From Pilaira anomala (Eukaryota; Mucoromycota; Mucoromycetes; Mucorales; Mucoraceae): 64,000 nucleotides of DNA. Shown here piece by piece: positions 43,572 to 55,100 of the stretch (the stretch's first letter is position 1; every line of letters starts with the position of its first letter). The notes under the pieces were generated by a model. It ran no database searches. It was not told where the DNA came from and was given only the letters and a program-made list of their open reading frames with translations. The position numbers were made by a program, and so were the translations under genes. The stretch lies in NCBI GenBank assembly GCA_025716855.1, contig JAIXMQ010000024.1, forward strand, positions 341,645 through 405,644, given 5' to 3'.

Positions 43572-45663
43572 TTTTATTTGTTAAGATCTAATAAAGTAAC
43601 TTTTTCTTTTTTTTTTTTTTTTTTTTTTTTTTTTATTTCAATCAGTAAAATAGTCACATAAAAGTCACAGTTCTGGCAGTGAATTAAGGTACACAGATCT
43701 CAACCAGTTTTGTAGTAGTAGATAAACTTGCATATTCTCAATACAATTATTAAGCAGAATTGTTTAAAAAATAAAACTAAAGCTTGCTAGAGGAAGACGT
43801 GAAGGACTTATCAAGAGTTTGAGTGTGAGAGAAAAAGCTTTTTATTTTATTAACTTTGTAATGATAGAGTAGGTATTCTATTCGAAGTCATCATAGTCAT
43901 AAACTGAAGAAAATTTGGACTTATTATCATATGAAACAAGAATTACTCATATTATTTCTATTGTACACATAAAACTACATTTTATTTTATTTTACTTTGA
44001 TTCCCTTAAATTTGTAGCTCTCAAACTCGTTTATTGTAATATTCTTTTTATCTATTTTTCAAACTTAGGATTTGTTCCATCGCATAATTTTTTAAAAAAA
44101 AATACAAAATGAGGCGCTCACATTGGGCTGTGTATCCTTCCAACTTTATATCTCTGTCAGTCCGTTTAGAACGTAGTAATAAATTTGAATAATGCTCGAT
44201 TTCTACCCTGGAATATTCAGTTTTTGCATATTTAAATAAAATCATCTTTTTTTGATCTTCTAAATAATCTTTCTTTTGATCGTCTGCCTTAAATAACATA
44301 AGATCCACGACACTGTAATATTATTTATTTTTATGGCAAGGATTGTTCTTAACAACGATGTTTCTTGACGAGGGTATTTTTCTAAAAACTCTATTTTTTG
44401 TGTATAGAATTATAGAAACTGAAAAACATATAAAAAACTTGAAGATATAATGCAATTTAAAATAAATAAAAAAATTAACTGTTTTGTGCTTAGACTGTCA
44501 AATGAATCTGTTTTATTATATTTGGACTTCTTTGAATATTTATTTCTCCATTGTATTGTAACACTTGTAGTTAGTTGAAAAGTGTGGTAGATGTAGTAAG
44601 GAAAAGAGAGTTCAAATATAAAACAAAGATTTAGTTTTATACTGCGAGCGAGCACCACGTTATTGTTATTATATTTTGGTATAAAATATAAAATTAGGTA
44701 ACGAACCGAGATAAGTTTAAATAAAGAAAATAAAATAAAGATAAAAAATAGATACAATGAGTTTTACGTATAACTAATTTAAGGTTCAACAATAGAAAAA
44801 TAAAATAAAAACAATTACGAAGGGTAAAATACCAAGCACAACAGTATTTTACCAAAGTCGTTAAAAAAACAGAAACTGACGCTCTTGACTTTATTGAATC
44901 TCTTTTTCTTTAGCCAAATGTCGTATGTTTTATATGAATATAACGTACGACTTATGGGAACTATTATTTAGGGGAATAAAAGATGATTTTATTACTGTTA
45001 CGTTCCGATTAGTCATAAAGTGGTAAGAGAATAAAAAAAGAGAGAGTTCGCGTATAAATACAAAGAGATGTTTTTATACAAATGTGAGCACCACGTTATT
45101 GTTATTATACTTAAAGAAAGATAAAAGTAGGTAACGAACCGGAAGTAAAGTAAATAAAAGAGAAAAAGAAAATAAGTACGATGAGTTAACTGATAAGTAA
45201 TTCAAAGGAATCAAAGTAACTGAAAATAAGAAGTTTTAAATATAAAATAATAGAGAATATATATAAGATTTATCTTAATATATGAACAAAAGAATAAGTT
45301 ATAAATTGATTGATTTTATTTCAGTATGAAAAAATGTTTGATATTTATAGTTTTGAAAAGTATGATAGGATCGGTAACGATCCCCTTGATTTCGTCCAAG
45401 AAACGATTATAAGGTAAGATGGATAAATTTCGGTTAAAGATATAGGAAGATAAAGATAAAGATATGTAATCAAGAGATGATACTAAGCTAAAAAATATAA
45501 TGTGAGTTGTTTAAATAAAATATAGTGTGTTAGAATACCGAGGTAAAATGGCGCTGTAAAGTGACATTGTAACATTACAATTGACATTTAATTCTATTTT
45601 ATACAAAACCAAACAGCATTTAAAAGAATAGTGACAAAGCTCTAGAAAAAATATAAAAATAGA
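43572..45663. other. Intergenic: poly-T, an imperfect tandem repeat, one weak ORF
   Basis: After a 30-bp poly-T at 43608-43634 the region is AT-rich. A minus-strand frame at 44048-44308 (86 residues, with 'VEIEHYSNLLLRSKRTDRDI') has coil-like composition and may be a gene fragment; no family assigned. Segments 44575-44790 and 45015-45225 resemble each other (shared 'gagcaccacgttattgttat' and 'aggtaacgaacc'), a spaced tandem repeat of unknown origin. Nothing else supported. Confidence 0.4.
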
Positions 45664-45735
45664 TGCCTCGGTGCTGGATTGAACAACAGACCTTTCGTTT
45701 ACAAGACGAACGCTCTACCACTGAGCTACAGAGGC
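45664..45735 (-). tRNA. tRNA-Thr (anticodon UGU), no intron
   Basis: The 72-nt minus-strand sequence folds as a cloverleaf. Acceptor GCCTCTG pairs with CCGAGGC except one T-C mismatch at the sixth pair. The D stem is GCTC/GAGC, the anticodon stem TTCGT/ACGAA with loop CTTGTAA (anticodon TGT), and the T stem TGTTG/CAGCA with loop TTCAATC. A-box (TAGCTCAGTGG) and B-box (GTTCAATCC) fit RNA polymerase III promoters. Isolated between repeats; the acceptor mismatch leaves a small chance of a decaying copy. Confidence 0.88.
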
Positions 45736-47386
45736 TTTTGTTTCCAAATTAGTTTGTACAGTAATTTATTTAAACATAATTTATAATTTAAGCACGTGAT
45801 ATTCACGTGAGTTATTGATTTTCATTGGCTGATTGGTACATAAAAATATTTATTGCTAAGAAAGTTATTTCACACCCAGGGCGTTCCCAAGCAAAAAATA
45901 ATAATAAAACGGAGCTGAAAAATAGCGAAAAAAGTATTGACTAGAATAGTAATAGTAAACTTTAAATTTATTTTTCCACAGCCAAATTTCAAAATGTGTA
46001 ACAGTTTCAAAAAACATTCCCAAAAGGTCAATGTTGGCAAGAAATACTACAGTAACACCAAGAGCGTTGTTCAAGAACGCTTGTTCAACAACAAGCACTA
46101 TGCAGAAACTGTTTTGGATGGGAAAGAGAAATAAAAGGTAAAGCTTAAAGAAATAAAAAGATACGAGGAAAGTATTGTTAATGTCGTATTTGCGTCATCT
46201 CTACTTATAAATATAAGTAGATCAGGGTTATAAACTAAACATTATAATAAAAACCTGACATATCTTCATAATAATATACATGTTTAACATTGTATATTAT
46301 TATCAATATCTTGAACCTAAGGAAATATTCTATATTCAAATGCATATACAAATTGACGTAAAATAAGATCAATGGTAAAAAAACCAAGATCAAATAATAA
46401 AATATAATTGAGAATAAAACAATACAAATAAAGTAAATACTCAATTCATATTAATAGAAAATAAGAGATATTTACCGGTAATAGTCTCGATACAAGCTTA
46501 GCTACCTTGTGTTGGGGTAAGAACGGCTATTACTGGCAAAAATACATTATTAATCTATTAATATTAAATAGTAATATTATATAACCTGTTTACAAAATAA
46601 ATAAAAAAGAATAACATTGTTGGAATAAAGATTATCCCAGCAACTGTCAATTCTATCCCGAAACCGGGAAAACATGATATCAATCTAAGAATAAGGTTGA
46701 TCAGGTCGTATGATAGAAAAATAGTTCTTGTCAATTTAAAAGTATGCGCATTTACCAATGAAATCTGTAACAACGGAATCCAGACTAATAACAACCATGT
46801 AAGTAATTACAAGATGATCTTTAGTCAGGAACCAGATATGTTGTTATCCAATCGGATAGATAGGATCCACGATTATTTATGGTCAATTCAAAAGAGTAGA
46901 ACGTACTTATTCAAAAGCAGAAGAGTTGGGTATAGATTCATTTAAACCCATCAAAAAGATGGTCCTTATTCAAACACAACTCATCAGGATATTCAAGATA
47001 TAAAAGATGATTATTATTTTAGTTTAGAAGAGTTCTTTCAGTTTTATTTTATCTAATAAATCAACCCTAAGTCTTTTCTCATTAATTACTGATTGTCCAC
47101 AGTTAAAACTCTGTTACGATAGTTTTATTTAGGAAGAAAGATATAAAATCAGACAAAGGGAAAACTATCTAAATGATGGTCATATTTATATGTTTTCTTT
47201 AGCGGAAACATACGGGAAGTGATATCAACTGATATCATAGAAGATGTATATAAATATGGTAAAGGTAAGTATGTTCATGATTTGGGAGACATGAACGTAG
47301 TAAGAAGATTAGTATTTATTTACATTGTTATAAATGCGCAAAAATTAATCACATATTACTACTAGGTTGGGGGGGAAGAAAACTCG
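45736..47386. other. Intergenic upstream of the KDZ pseudogene, AT-rich
   Basis: A plus-strand ORF at 45994-46134 (46 residues, 'MCNSFKKHSQKVNVGKKYYS') has more balanced codons than its surroundings and could be an upstream exon of a decayed element. Fragments at 46697-46945 and about 47140-47260 may be the missing N-terminal part of the KDZ transposase, but no conserved motif was seen. Confidence 0.3.
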
Positions 47387-49892
47387 TTCACAGCTGGTCG
47401 TTACGCTTCAGTGAAGTCCAAAAGGTACACCATCACGGGTCTTTTTGGTGCTTGCTGTGCGCGTCACGACTCTGTTCTCAAGCTGGTGGACTGATGTGAC
47501 CAGACATGTTCATATAATACTTCACTCACATATTCACATATACACGGTCACTACCACTTAATCTATTATCCACCGATTACTAATAAACATTCGTTCTACT
47601 AAGTTCTATATACTATCGTCCAGTAATACTGATCCGGTAAATAGTAACATGGATTATCCGTTAACATTGACAGGTTCTGGTTATTCTATTTTAACTACAC
47701 CAGGAACATGGGTCAATGTGACACGATGATTGGTATTGTTCTTCCTGCATCAATAACAAGCACGGACCTGAATAATGATTTACACTCAGTTTTGACATGT
47801 ATATAAACCCTCCATATTTTTGTAAATAATAAAAGAATTATCTTATTTTGCGTCTGATTATTTTTATAGTTCCTTTACTATTTTTTATTTCGTATTCAAT
47901 CTATATTTTATAGCTCGGATACATCATGGACATGAATAGTGGTGAAGGGTAATAATGATATCTAGAACAAAAAAGCTATAGCTATTTAAACATTAACTCG
48001 TCATTTTTTCATAATTTGAACCTTAGATCTCAATATTCATTAGCCATTATACATCAAATACTTGGTGATTCAGGTAATGATGATTTGTCCGTCAGCACCT
48101 CGCCTAACATCAACATAATGTATGATATCGCATGCAAGATCAAAAAGAAGCTCTACGTTAGTATTACACCATTTGGAAGTATTTGAAGTTAAATAGAATA
48201 ACTGATTAAATTATCAACTATGTTTATTTAGGACCACTTCCCCGGCTTGAAGGAGAAATGCAAACTTGCTGTTCCGGTATTTCACGCCTAAGCGCACATT
48301 CAACATTGCCAGGTCATTCACAATCCTAGATATAGGGACGGGTTTGGCCTGACCGATGGTGAAGGAATTGAGCGCCTCTGGGCATACCTTAACAAGTTTG
48401 TCAAAGTAACCAGAAAAATGGGGCAAGGAAATCGTAAGCTTGTTTTGTATCGAGCTGTTAGAGCATATAACGAGAAAAAAAAGGAGACTATGGGTAAGCC
48501 ATTATTGATGTACAAGTTAAAATGATTAAATGTATTAATAAACTTGTCTTTTTTATTGTTAAAGCTGAAACCTTGATGAAGAGGCTCAGAGCAGCTGAAT
48601 TAAAAGAAGCTGCTGCAACAACAAGATTGGGCAATGTACTGGCATTGTCTGATTTACTGGAAAATGACTGGAAAGACCACGTTGAAAGTTTGACCAACAG
48701 TCATACTTTCTCTGGAATCTCGCAGCTGTTGCCTCCTGATCAAGCTGAAGTGACCGCTTACTTTGCACTCTTTCGAGCCAGAGAGACCATGGTGTAAGGG
48801 GTTTTTTTTAATACATTCAATAGTATTTAATATATTGTTTTTACTTTTTTTTTAGGCAAGCCACACCAAGCTTCCGTGCCAAATTAAACAAACAAATGGA
48901 TAAGCTTCTTGTCATTATTAGGGAAACAATCCCTAGTTTTGTTTTACCTACTGACCCCCGTGAACGACAAGAGATTATTGACAGTGTTGACATCTTGCGT
49001 CAAAGATTCGAGAGAATCAAGAAGGATACTTGCGTCAATGCGATACGCTCTAACATTAGAGCGTATCACCTTACCAAGTATAAGCTTTACCAATCTGGTC
49101 ACATAGGTACTTTTTTTTTTTATACACTGTAATGGAAAGCATCACTAAAATTCTTATGTTCTTCGCTAGGTACCAAACTTGGTAAAAGGTATGAAGAGTC
49201 TTTACGAAAGCAGAGAAAGACAATCTCTGCTTTGACCAAAGCATTCAACGATGAATTCCACAGTAAGTTGAAGTACCAAATGATATTGTAGTTTTCGCTT
49301 GTGTATTAATTGAAAATTTTAGCAAATTACACGTACAAGGAAATGACCACTAAGGATCACCCCATTTGGGGTGTTGAAGTTAATGCCTTGACCCTTGATC
49401 ATTTGGAAAGAAAAAGAGCAATAGAAGAACAAGCTCTTTTGAAGGTAATTACATTTAAAATTAATTGTTGATTAATCAACAAAACTAATTATTGTGCTTT
49501 GTTAGAGGGACATCTTCTACCTTCGAAAGTATGCTTCCAGTAATTTGGAAAAGAAGAAAGATTGCCTCGGTCGTGTCAAGACCAAGATTGAAGTGGAAAA
49601 AGATGAAAATGTTCTTTTTAAATACGAAGGTATCCTGAAGTTGTTGAAGTCGAAAGTATCTCAAGCAGAAACATTCAAGAGACTTGTCATCGGTAAAACG
49701 ATGTCTGTCTCTGTTTCTGACCTTGTTGTACCGGAAGCTTCTGATACTGAAGGTGCCTTTGCGACTAATGATTTAGATGGGAATTACCTTGACGATGAAG
49801 TCGAAGACATTGAAGCCTTTGGAAACTTGGATGATGATGATGATGCTGACGAAGATGATGATGAAGTAGAAGATTCTGATGATGAAGTTTGA
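47387..49892 (+). pseudogene. KDZ-type (Kyakuja-Dileera-Zisupton) transposase, inactivated
   Basis: Exon pieces include 47387-47491 continuing at 47932-47948 once an inserted LTR is ignored, then 48027-48156, 48232-48493 and further exons to a TGA at 49890-49892. Key blocks: 'YTITGLFGACCARHDSVLK', 'MNSGEGSQYSLAIIHQIL', 'NINIMYDIACKIKKKLY', 'AHIQHCQVIHNPRYRDGFG', 'LTDGEGIERLWAYLNKFVK' and 'TRKMGQGNRKLVLYRAVRA'. These are the RNase-H-like core signatures of KDZ transposases ('TGLFG..C.RHD', 'YDIAC', 'DGEG.ErlW'). An in-frame TAA at 48289-48291 stands where relatives have an aromatic residue in 'FHAYAH'. Downstream exons stay open and end in an acidic 'DDDDDADEDDDEVEDSDDEV' tail. The zinc/CxC N-terminus was not found. 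Confidence 0.75.
47492..47926. mobile_element. Solo LTR (435 bp) inserted in the KDZ transposase gene
   Basis: Starts TGATGTGACC and ends GGATACATCA, near-perfect inverted ends with the TG...CA rule. A 5-bp target duplication TGGAC flanks it (47487-47491, 47927-47931). Removing it plus one TGGAC joins two KDZ coding blocks in frame ('LKLVD' to 'MNSGEG'). A TATA-like 'tatataaaccc' near 47802 and 'aataaaag' near 47828 fit LTR promoter and polyadenylation signals. No internal retrotransposon region remains. Confidence 0.8.
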
Positions 49893-51187
49893 TTTTTTTT
49901 GTATCATTCAGAATAAAATACTTTTTTTTGTACCACTTAGAATAATAAACTTTTTTTTTTTTTGCTACTCATGTGTATGCATAATTTCATTTGCTTATTT
50001 TTTGTAAAAGCTAATTATAAAAAGCAGCTTCGACCGTTATCTTTTATAACGTAGTAATGAATTTATACTATTATACAGGAGCTTTTTTAAGCATGACCTT
50101 TAATTATTTTACATACATATTAGCCAATCAAATTGAAGAAAGAAGAATTCCAGTTCATGTCATTTTTGAATGTAATTGTAACAACATATAACTATATCAT
50201 ACTGTAATAACATATGCAATTGCATTTTAATACAGTCTAATAATCAAAGTAGACTTTAAGCATTTATATCAATATCTGTTTTATATAATTACTATGGTAT
50301 TTTCTTTTTAATAAATAAAAATATTATACACTTAAGATATATTCTTGCATATATATTCTAAAAATATAAATCCAAGATCAAACTTTATAACTTACTCATT
50401 TAACAAATACACTGAATAAGTTTTATTAAATATTCTAAGTTATTACCAGCTTTTAGATTTTAATATCTTAATCTGCATTGATCTTCTGAAGAAATATAAT
50501 ATAAAAGTTAAACATGTAATACATATATTTTGTAAATTATGCAACATAAATATTTTTTATCGATTTTTTTTCTATTGTTATACTCTCTTTTTTGTTATAG
50601 CTTAAAACGAATGCATTTCAATATAAATTCTTATATTTTACAAATATTAATATAATTTATTTCTTTATAAAATGCTTTTGATATTAAATATGAATTCTGT
50701 GATTTTATATATATTTCATAATAATATTTTTAAAAAATTAATTTGAAAGTATTTTCAATTTATTTATTCAAGTATTAAGTTGTAATATTATTAAAAAATA
50801 AAAACATACCTATTTGAGTAAGTTATGGCATATATTAAAGCAACCACTTCATAAAATCCTTCTTTCTTATTTGAGTGTTTAATGAAAAATAAAGATAAAT
50901 TTGATTAATTTATAAAATTACATTGGAGACCTGTTGTATTTGACCTATACTACTCATATAAAAAGGATATTACATAACTCTCATTTAAACAATAAATGAC
51001 TATATTACTTAAAGATTGACATATCAATACGAATTGATACACAATACAATGTTATAAAACAATTATCGGACTATGGGAAATACATGATGTAGAATTAACA
51101 CTAAATTCTGATAATTCAATCCAAAACCTATTACAAGTTTAGATTGAATAATTAAAATTGACACTATATTAGTAAAGTACTTGTAGG

Positions 51188-51230
51188 AAGCAAAGCGATG
51201 TTGCATCATATGTTTAATAGTTGAGTAGCT
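51188..51230 (+). repeat. Inverted repeat, left arm
   Basis: 43 bp identical to the reverse complement of 51914-51956, with 683 bp between arms. Confidence 0.8.
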
Positions 51231-51913
51231 ACACCTATTAAACCAGAACAGATATGAGTAATAATCCGGGCTGACTCTTGTATTTATAATAAAGAATATA
51301 TGACAGATCTTGTATATATTCATACCTTACATTATGTGCTTTGGGCAATAAATAAAGGTAAAAGATCGTCGGTACATAATTGAATTAAGTCATTGTGTTA
51401 CCTCGATTGAGCGCTATGACAGGGTAATCCAGTACCTGTCATATCTCAGATACAAACACCTACACTGTTCTACTTACATCATGCAAAACTAAAAACATAA
51501 AATAATAAACTATATATCACGCTAGACATTAGAGCTGATATATAGACTAAATAATACTATAACATTATGTCATTAACAAATCTTTAGTAATAATATAAAT
51601 AGTCGCATAGTTTAGAAATATGGAGCTCTCAGTTAATTTTGAATAAAGAATAAACCCCCTTTGTTCGTTGTCATTTAATTTATCGCCTTTTATTTTATTT
51701 TTATAAAACCCTTCAAACCGAATTCCAACAAATGTAACTGGCTGCTGTACCTGATAATTAATATAAAAGGAGATTTATGTCAATAAATACGATGATGTGA
51801 TTTATATAAAAGAACCAATTAAGTAATCAGAGTAGATAAACTTGTATAGAAAAATAGAAGGAAGTTGAGAGCATATGATAATTATATGAGAATATAATGT
51901 GCTCGTTCACAAC

Positions 51914-51956
51914 AGCTACTCAACTATTAAACATATGATGCAACATCGCTTTGCTT
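51914..51956 (-). repeat. Inverted repeat, right arm, abutting an LTR start
   Basis: Partner of 51188-51230. Its last base is directly followed by TGATGTGACC at 51957, the same start as the solo LTR at 47492. Confidence 0.8.
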
Positions 51957-51978
51957 TGATGTGACCAGACATGTTCAT
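51957..51978 (+). mobile_element. LTR 5' fragment (22 bp)
   Basis: Identical to the first 22 bases of the LTR at 47492, then runs into a poly-T. Probably the truncated end of another insertion of the same LTR family. Confidence 0.5.
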
Positions 51979-52139
51979 TTTTTTTTTTGTTTATATGGAG
52001 AACAGAGTCTCTGGTTTATTAGTGAAAATTGAAATAGTCACAACTGTGTTTTTGGGGTTTTAAATTATTAAAGTATGATTGCTTTTTTTTTTTTTTTTTT
52101 TTTGAATATGTTGTTGGAAACAGAGGAGACCAAAGAGGA

Positions 52140-55100
52140 CTAGTCTGTTGAAATGTGAGGAAGAGGAGCATGAGGAATACCTTTGGAGATAAAATACTCT
52201 TGACGCATTTGGAAAACTTTGGCTGTAGCGACCAAGATCACAGAACTGGAAAGAAAAGGAGTATTGTTGAAAACGAAAGCCCAGTGACAACGCCATAGAG
52301 CTTCAAGTGTAGCAGCAACAATGAGAATGGCCGAGAATTGAGGTGAATCGGGTGTTCGAGTAGGAGTTTGCAAAGCGTATATAGCGAGCTGGAGTTGATC
52401 CAGGGAGACACGAGGATCGGAAGGATTGATAAAAGTATGCCACATATATTGCCAGGTATGTAGCTTAGCAGGACACAGAAAGATGAAATGCAAAATTGAT
52501 TCGACTGGTTCAGAGCATATGGGGCAGGCGGGTGATGGAAAGTGAACAGGAATCAAGTGATGTAAAAGAGATTTGTGTGGGATTTTCTTATGAAGAATCC
52601 GATACCAGAAGTTTCGACAGGAGTGCGTGATAGGCAAATTCCAAAATGATGACCAAGAGATAGACATTTTTGGAGAGAATGGAGGAGGTAAAAGTAAATT
52701 CGTATTACCCGGACGCTTTAAACATAAAAGGCGATAAGTTTTAGCATTGAATTGGGAGCTGGTACCAGGAGCCACAAGGATGTGGTGATCTAGCATAGTA
52801 AATAAAGCAGTAAGGTTACATCCAGATACTGGGATTAAATATCTAATAAAATAGGAAGTTTATTATTGAATCATAAAAACATATAAAAGATAAAGATGTT
52901 GATTCACACACTAAATTAGTATGAAATATAGAAACAGATAACATACTAGTATAAACTCTATTATGATATCATAATATATAACTCAGTAGTCTGTAAAATA
53001 AAGAAATATAAATACCCTCTCAGATTAGAATAGATACAATCTCTCTCACACTTTTTTCTACTCTTTTTACTCTAATAAACATATTGTAAACAGTCTCAAA
53101 CTACTCTATTAGTTTTTATCTCTTTTATTACACATCTATTCTATATCACAACAAAGGATACGATCAAGAAACGGATCAATATCAATAACACGATGATCAC
53201 TCACTGGTGAAAATGGATGTAAGCCCATGCGTGCAAGAGCAGGGGGAATAAAAGATCTAATGAAAAAAGGAGCCAGCTTGATTTCATTTTTGGATACCTG
53301 TTTAAGGAAACTTCTAGTAAGAATTGGGTGGTGCGTAAGCTCAACCGAAGTCTTTGGGCGGAGGCAGTGGTTGCGATCACCGTTAAAAGTATAAGCAGAG
53401 GATGCGAGAAGAGAAGCAGTGGACTTACGTAGATTAGTAGATGGTATAATCAAGGAACCAATTGGTATCTCAAGACATGTTGCTGAACTAACTACTACAT
53501 CAGTATATGATTTTGGTAAATCATCAATAGCTTTAAACAGGAGGGCCAGAGAACTATTCAACTGTTTTGTATTAGGTGGCCGTCGAGATGGAAACAGAAA
53601 GAAAAAACGATGATCAAGATCTAGAGGACTAGTAACTGAGTAGAGACTCGCTGAGGCTAATGCAACTTGAGAGTACAAAAAGGAAATTAATTGTAAGAGG
53701 ACAATAGAGTCACTAGTAAGCACATCAGTTTGTAAAGCAGAAGTCTTCGTGGATAGCAGTGGATGTAACCAGCGTACTTGCAAAGCAGATTGTTGAACCG
53801 CGGGATTAAGGAGACCTAAACCACCATGCGATCGAGGTAGGCATGCAGTATAAAAACTAATTTTGGGGAAAGTTCGAAAATTAATGAAGTTTGATATAAT
53901 AGATTGTACCGATTTGAAAAAGGAAGATGGAACCGAGATGATTCGAAGAACATGCCATAACTTGCTGAGAATCAGAGAGTTAAGAACCATAGATCGACCA
54001 CGGACAGACAACCCTCGTTGACGATGAATATCACAAGCAATCGTAATTTTCTGTAGGAGATCCTCAAGATATGAATTACGTTGCGATGTAGATGTACACA
54101 AAGGGAAACCAAGATATATGAGAGGTGTTAAAGACCGACAATCATGCCAACTAGATATATTATAAGAAGCTAAGGACTGTCGCCAGTAGTTATTATAAAT
54201 AATAGAAGATCCAGAAAGGGATATGGCTTCAGTTTTGGTAAAATTGATACGAGCATTGGACGCCTTTGAATAAACAGATAAGTGATGCTGAAGTTGAGAG
54301 AGTTCATCTGGAGAGTTTAAGAAGCAAACCACATCATCAGCATATGCTAATAATTTAATCGGGTGAGAGCTGTACGAGTGAAGTGATGATGACCTAATAG
54401 TAGGAGGGAGAGAGAACCCGGAAAGGTGTATATCTTGTTGGATGCTACGAAGAAGTGGTTCAAAAGCTAAGTTAAATAAAATAGGACTAAGTGGGTCACC
54501 TTGTTTCAGTCCACGACGTTGAGAAATACTATCGGTAAGGAAACCATTCACATTGATATGGAGGTATGTACTAAAGAATAATCGTTCAATACAGTCAACC
54601 AAAGTGACCGGGATACCGAAACGAAGTAGAACAGACCTGAGATAGAGAGGGTGTACTCGATTATAGGCTTTTTCTTGATCTAGCAATAAACCAATACTGG
54701 AAGAAGAGGAAAGTCGGGCTTGCTCCATAACTAATTTCATTAATAGACCATTATCTGCAATAAACCTACCACCGACGAAACCTGTTTGATATGGGGTAAT
54801 TAAACTAGAAGCTGAAGAGATAAGCCGGGAACTAAGAATTCGAGTAAAGACCTTAGCATCGGTGTTAATTAAGGATATCGGTCGCCAATTTTTCAAAGAG
54901 TCTAAAAGACCTTTTTTAGCTAGTAGACAGACGCAAGATTGCATCCAAGTGGTGGGGATATCCGATAGGGAAAGTGCATTATTGTAAGTAGCAAGAACAA
55001 TTTCACGACAAGAAGGATGTGAGATTACAAGGCGAAGAATAGCATAAGGTAAACCATCCATGCCAGGTGAAGACTTTTTGGGACAACGAGAGAAAGCAAA

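Larger units (their letters stand above)
49893..52082. other. 2.2-kb AT-rich region with an inverted repeat and an LTR fragment
   Basis: Very AT-rich, no open frame supported. Holds inverted arms at 51188-51230 and 51914-51956 and a 22-bp LTR start fragment at 51957-51978. Confidence 0.5.

Noticed and set aside
52797..53135. Spliceosomal intron as an explanation of the ORF2 gap
   Set aside because: Borders with TG...CA, inverted ends and a 5-bp duplication explain it better, and LINE ORFs are normally intronless.
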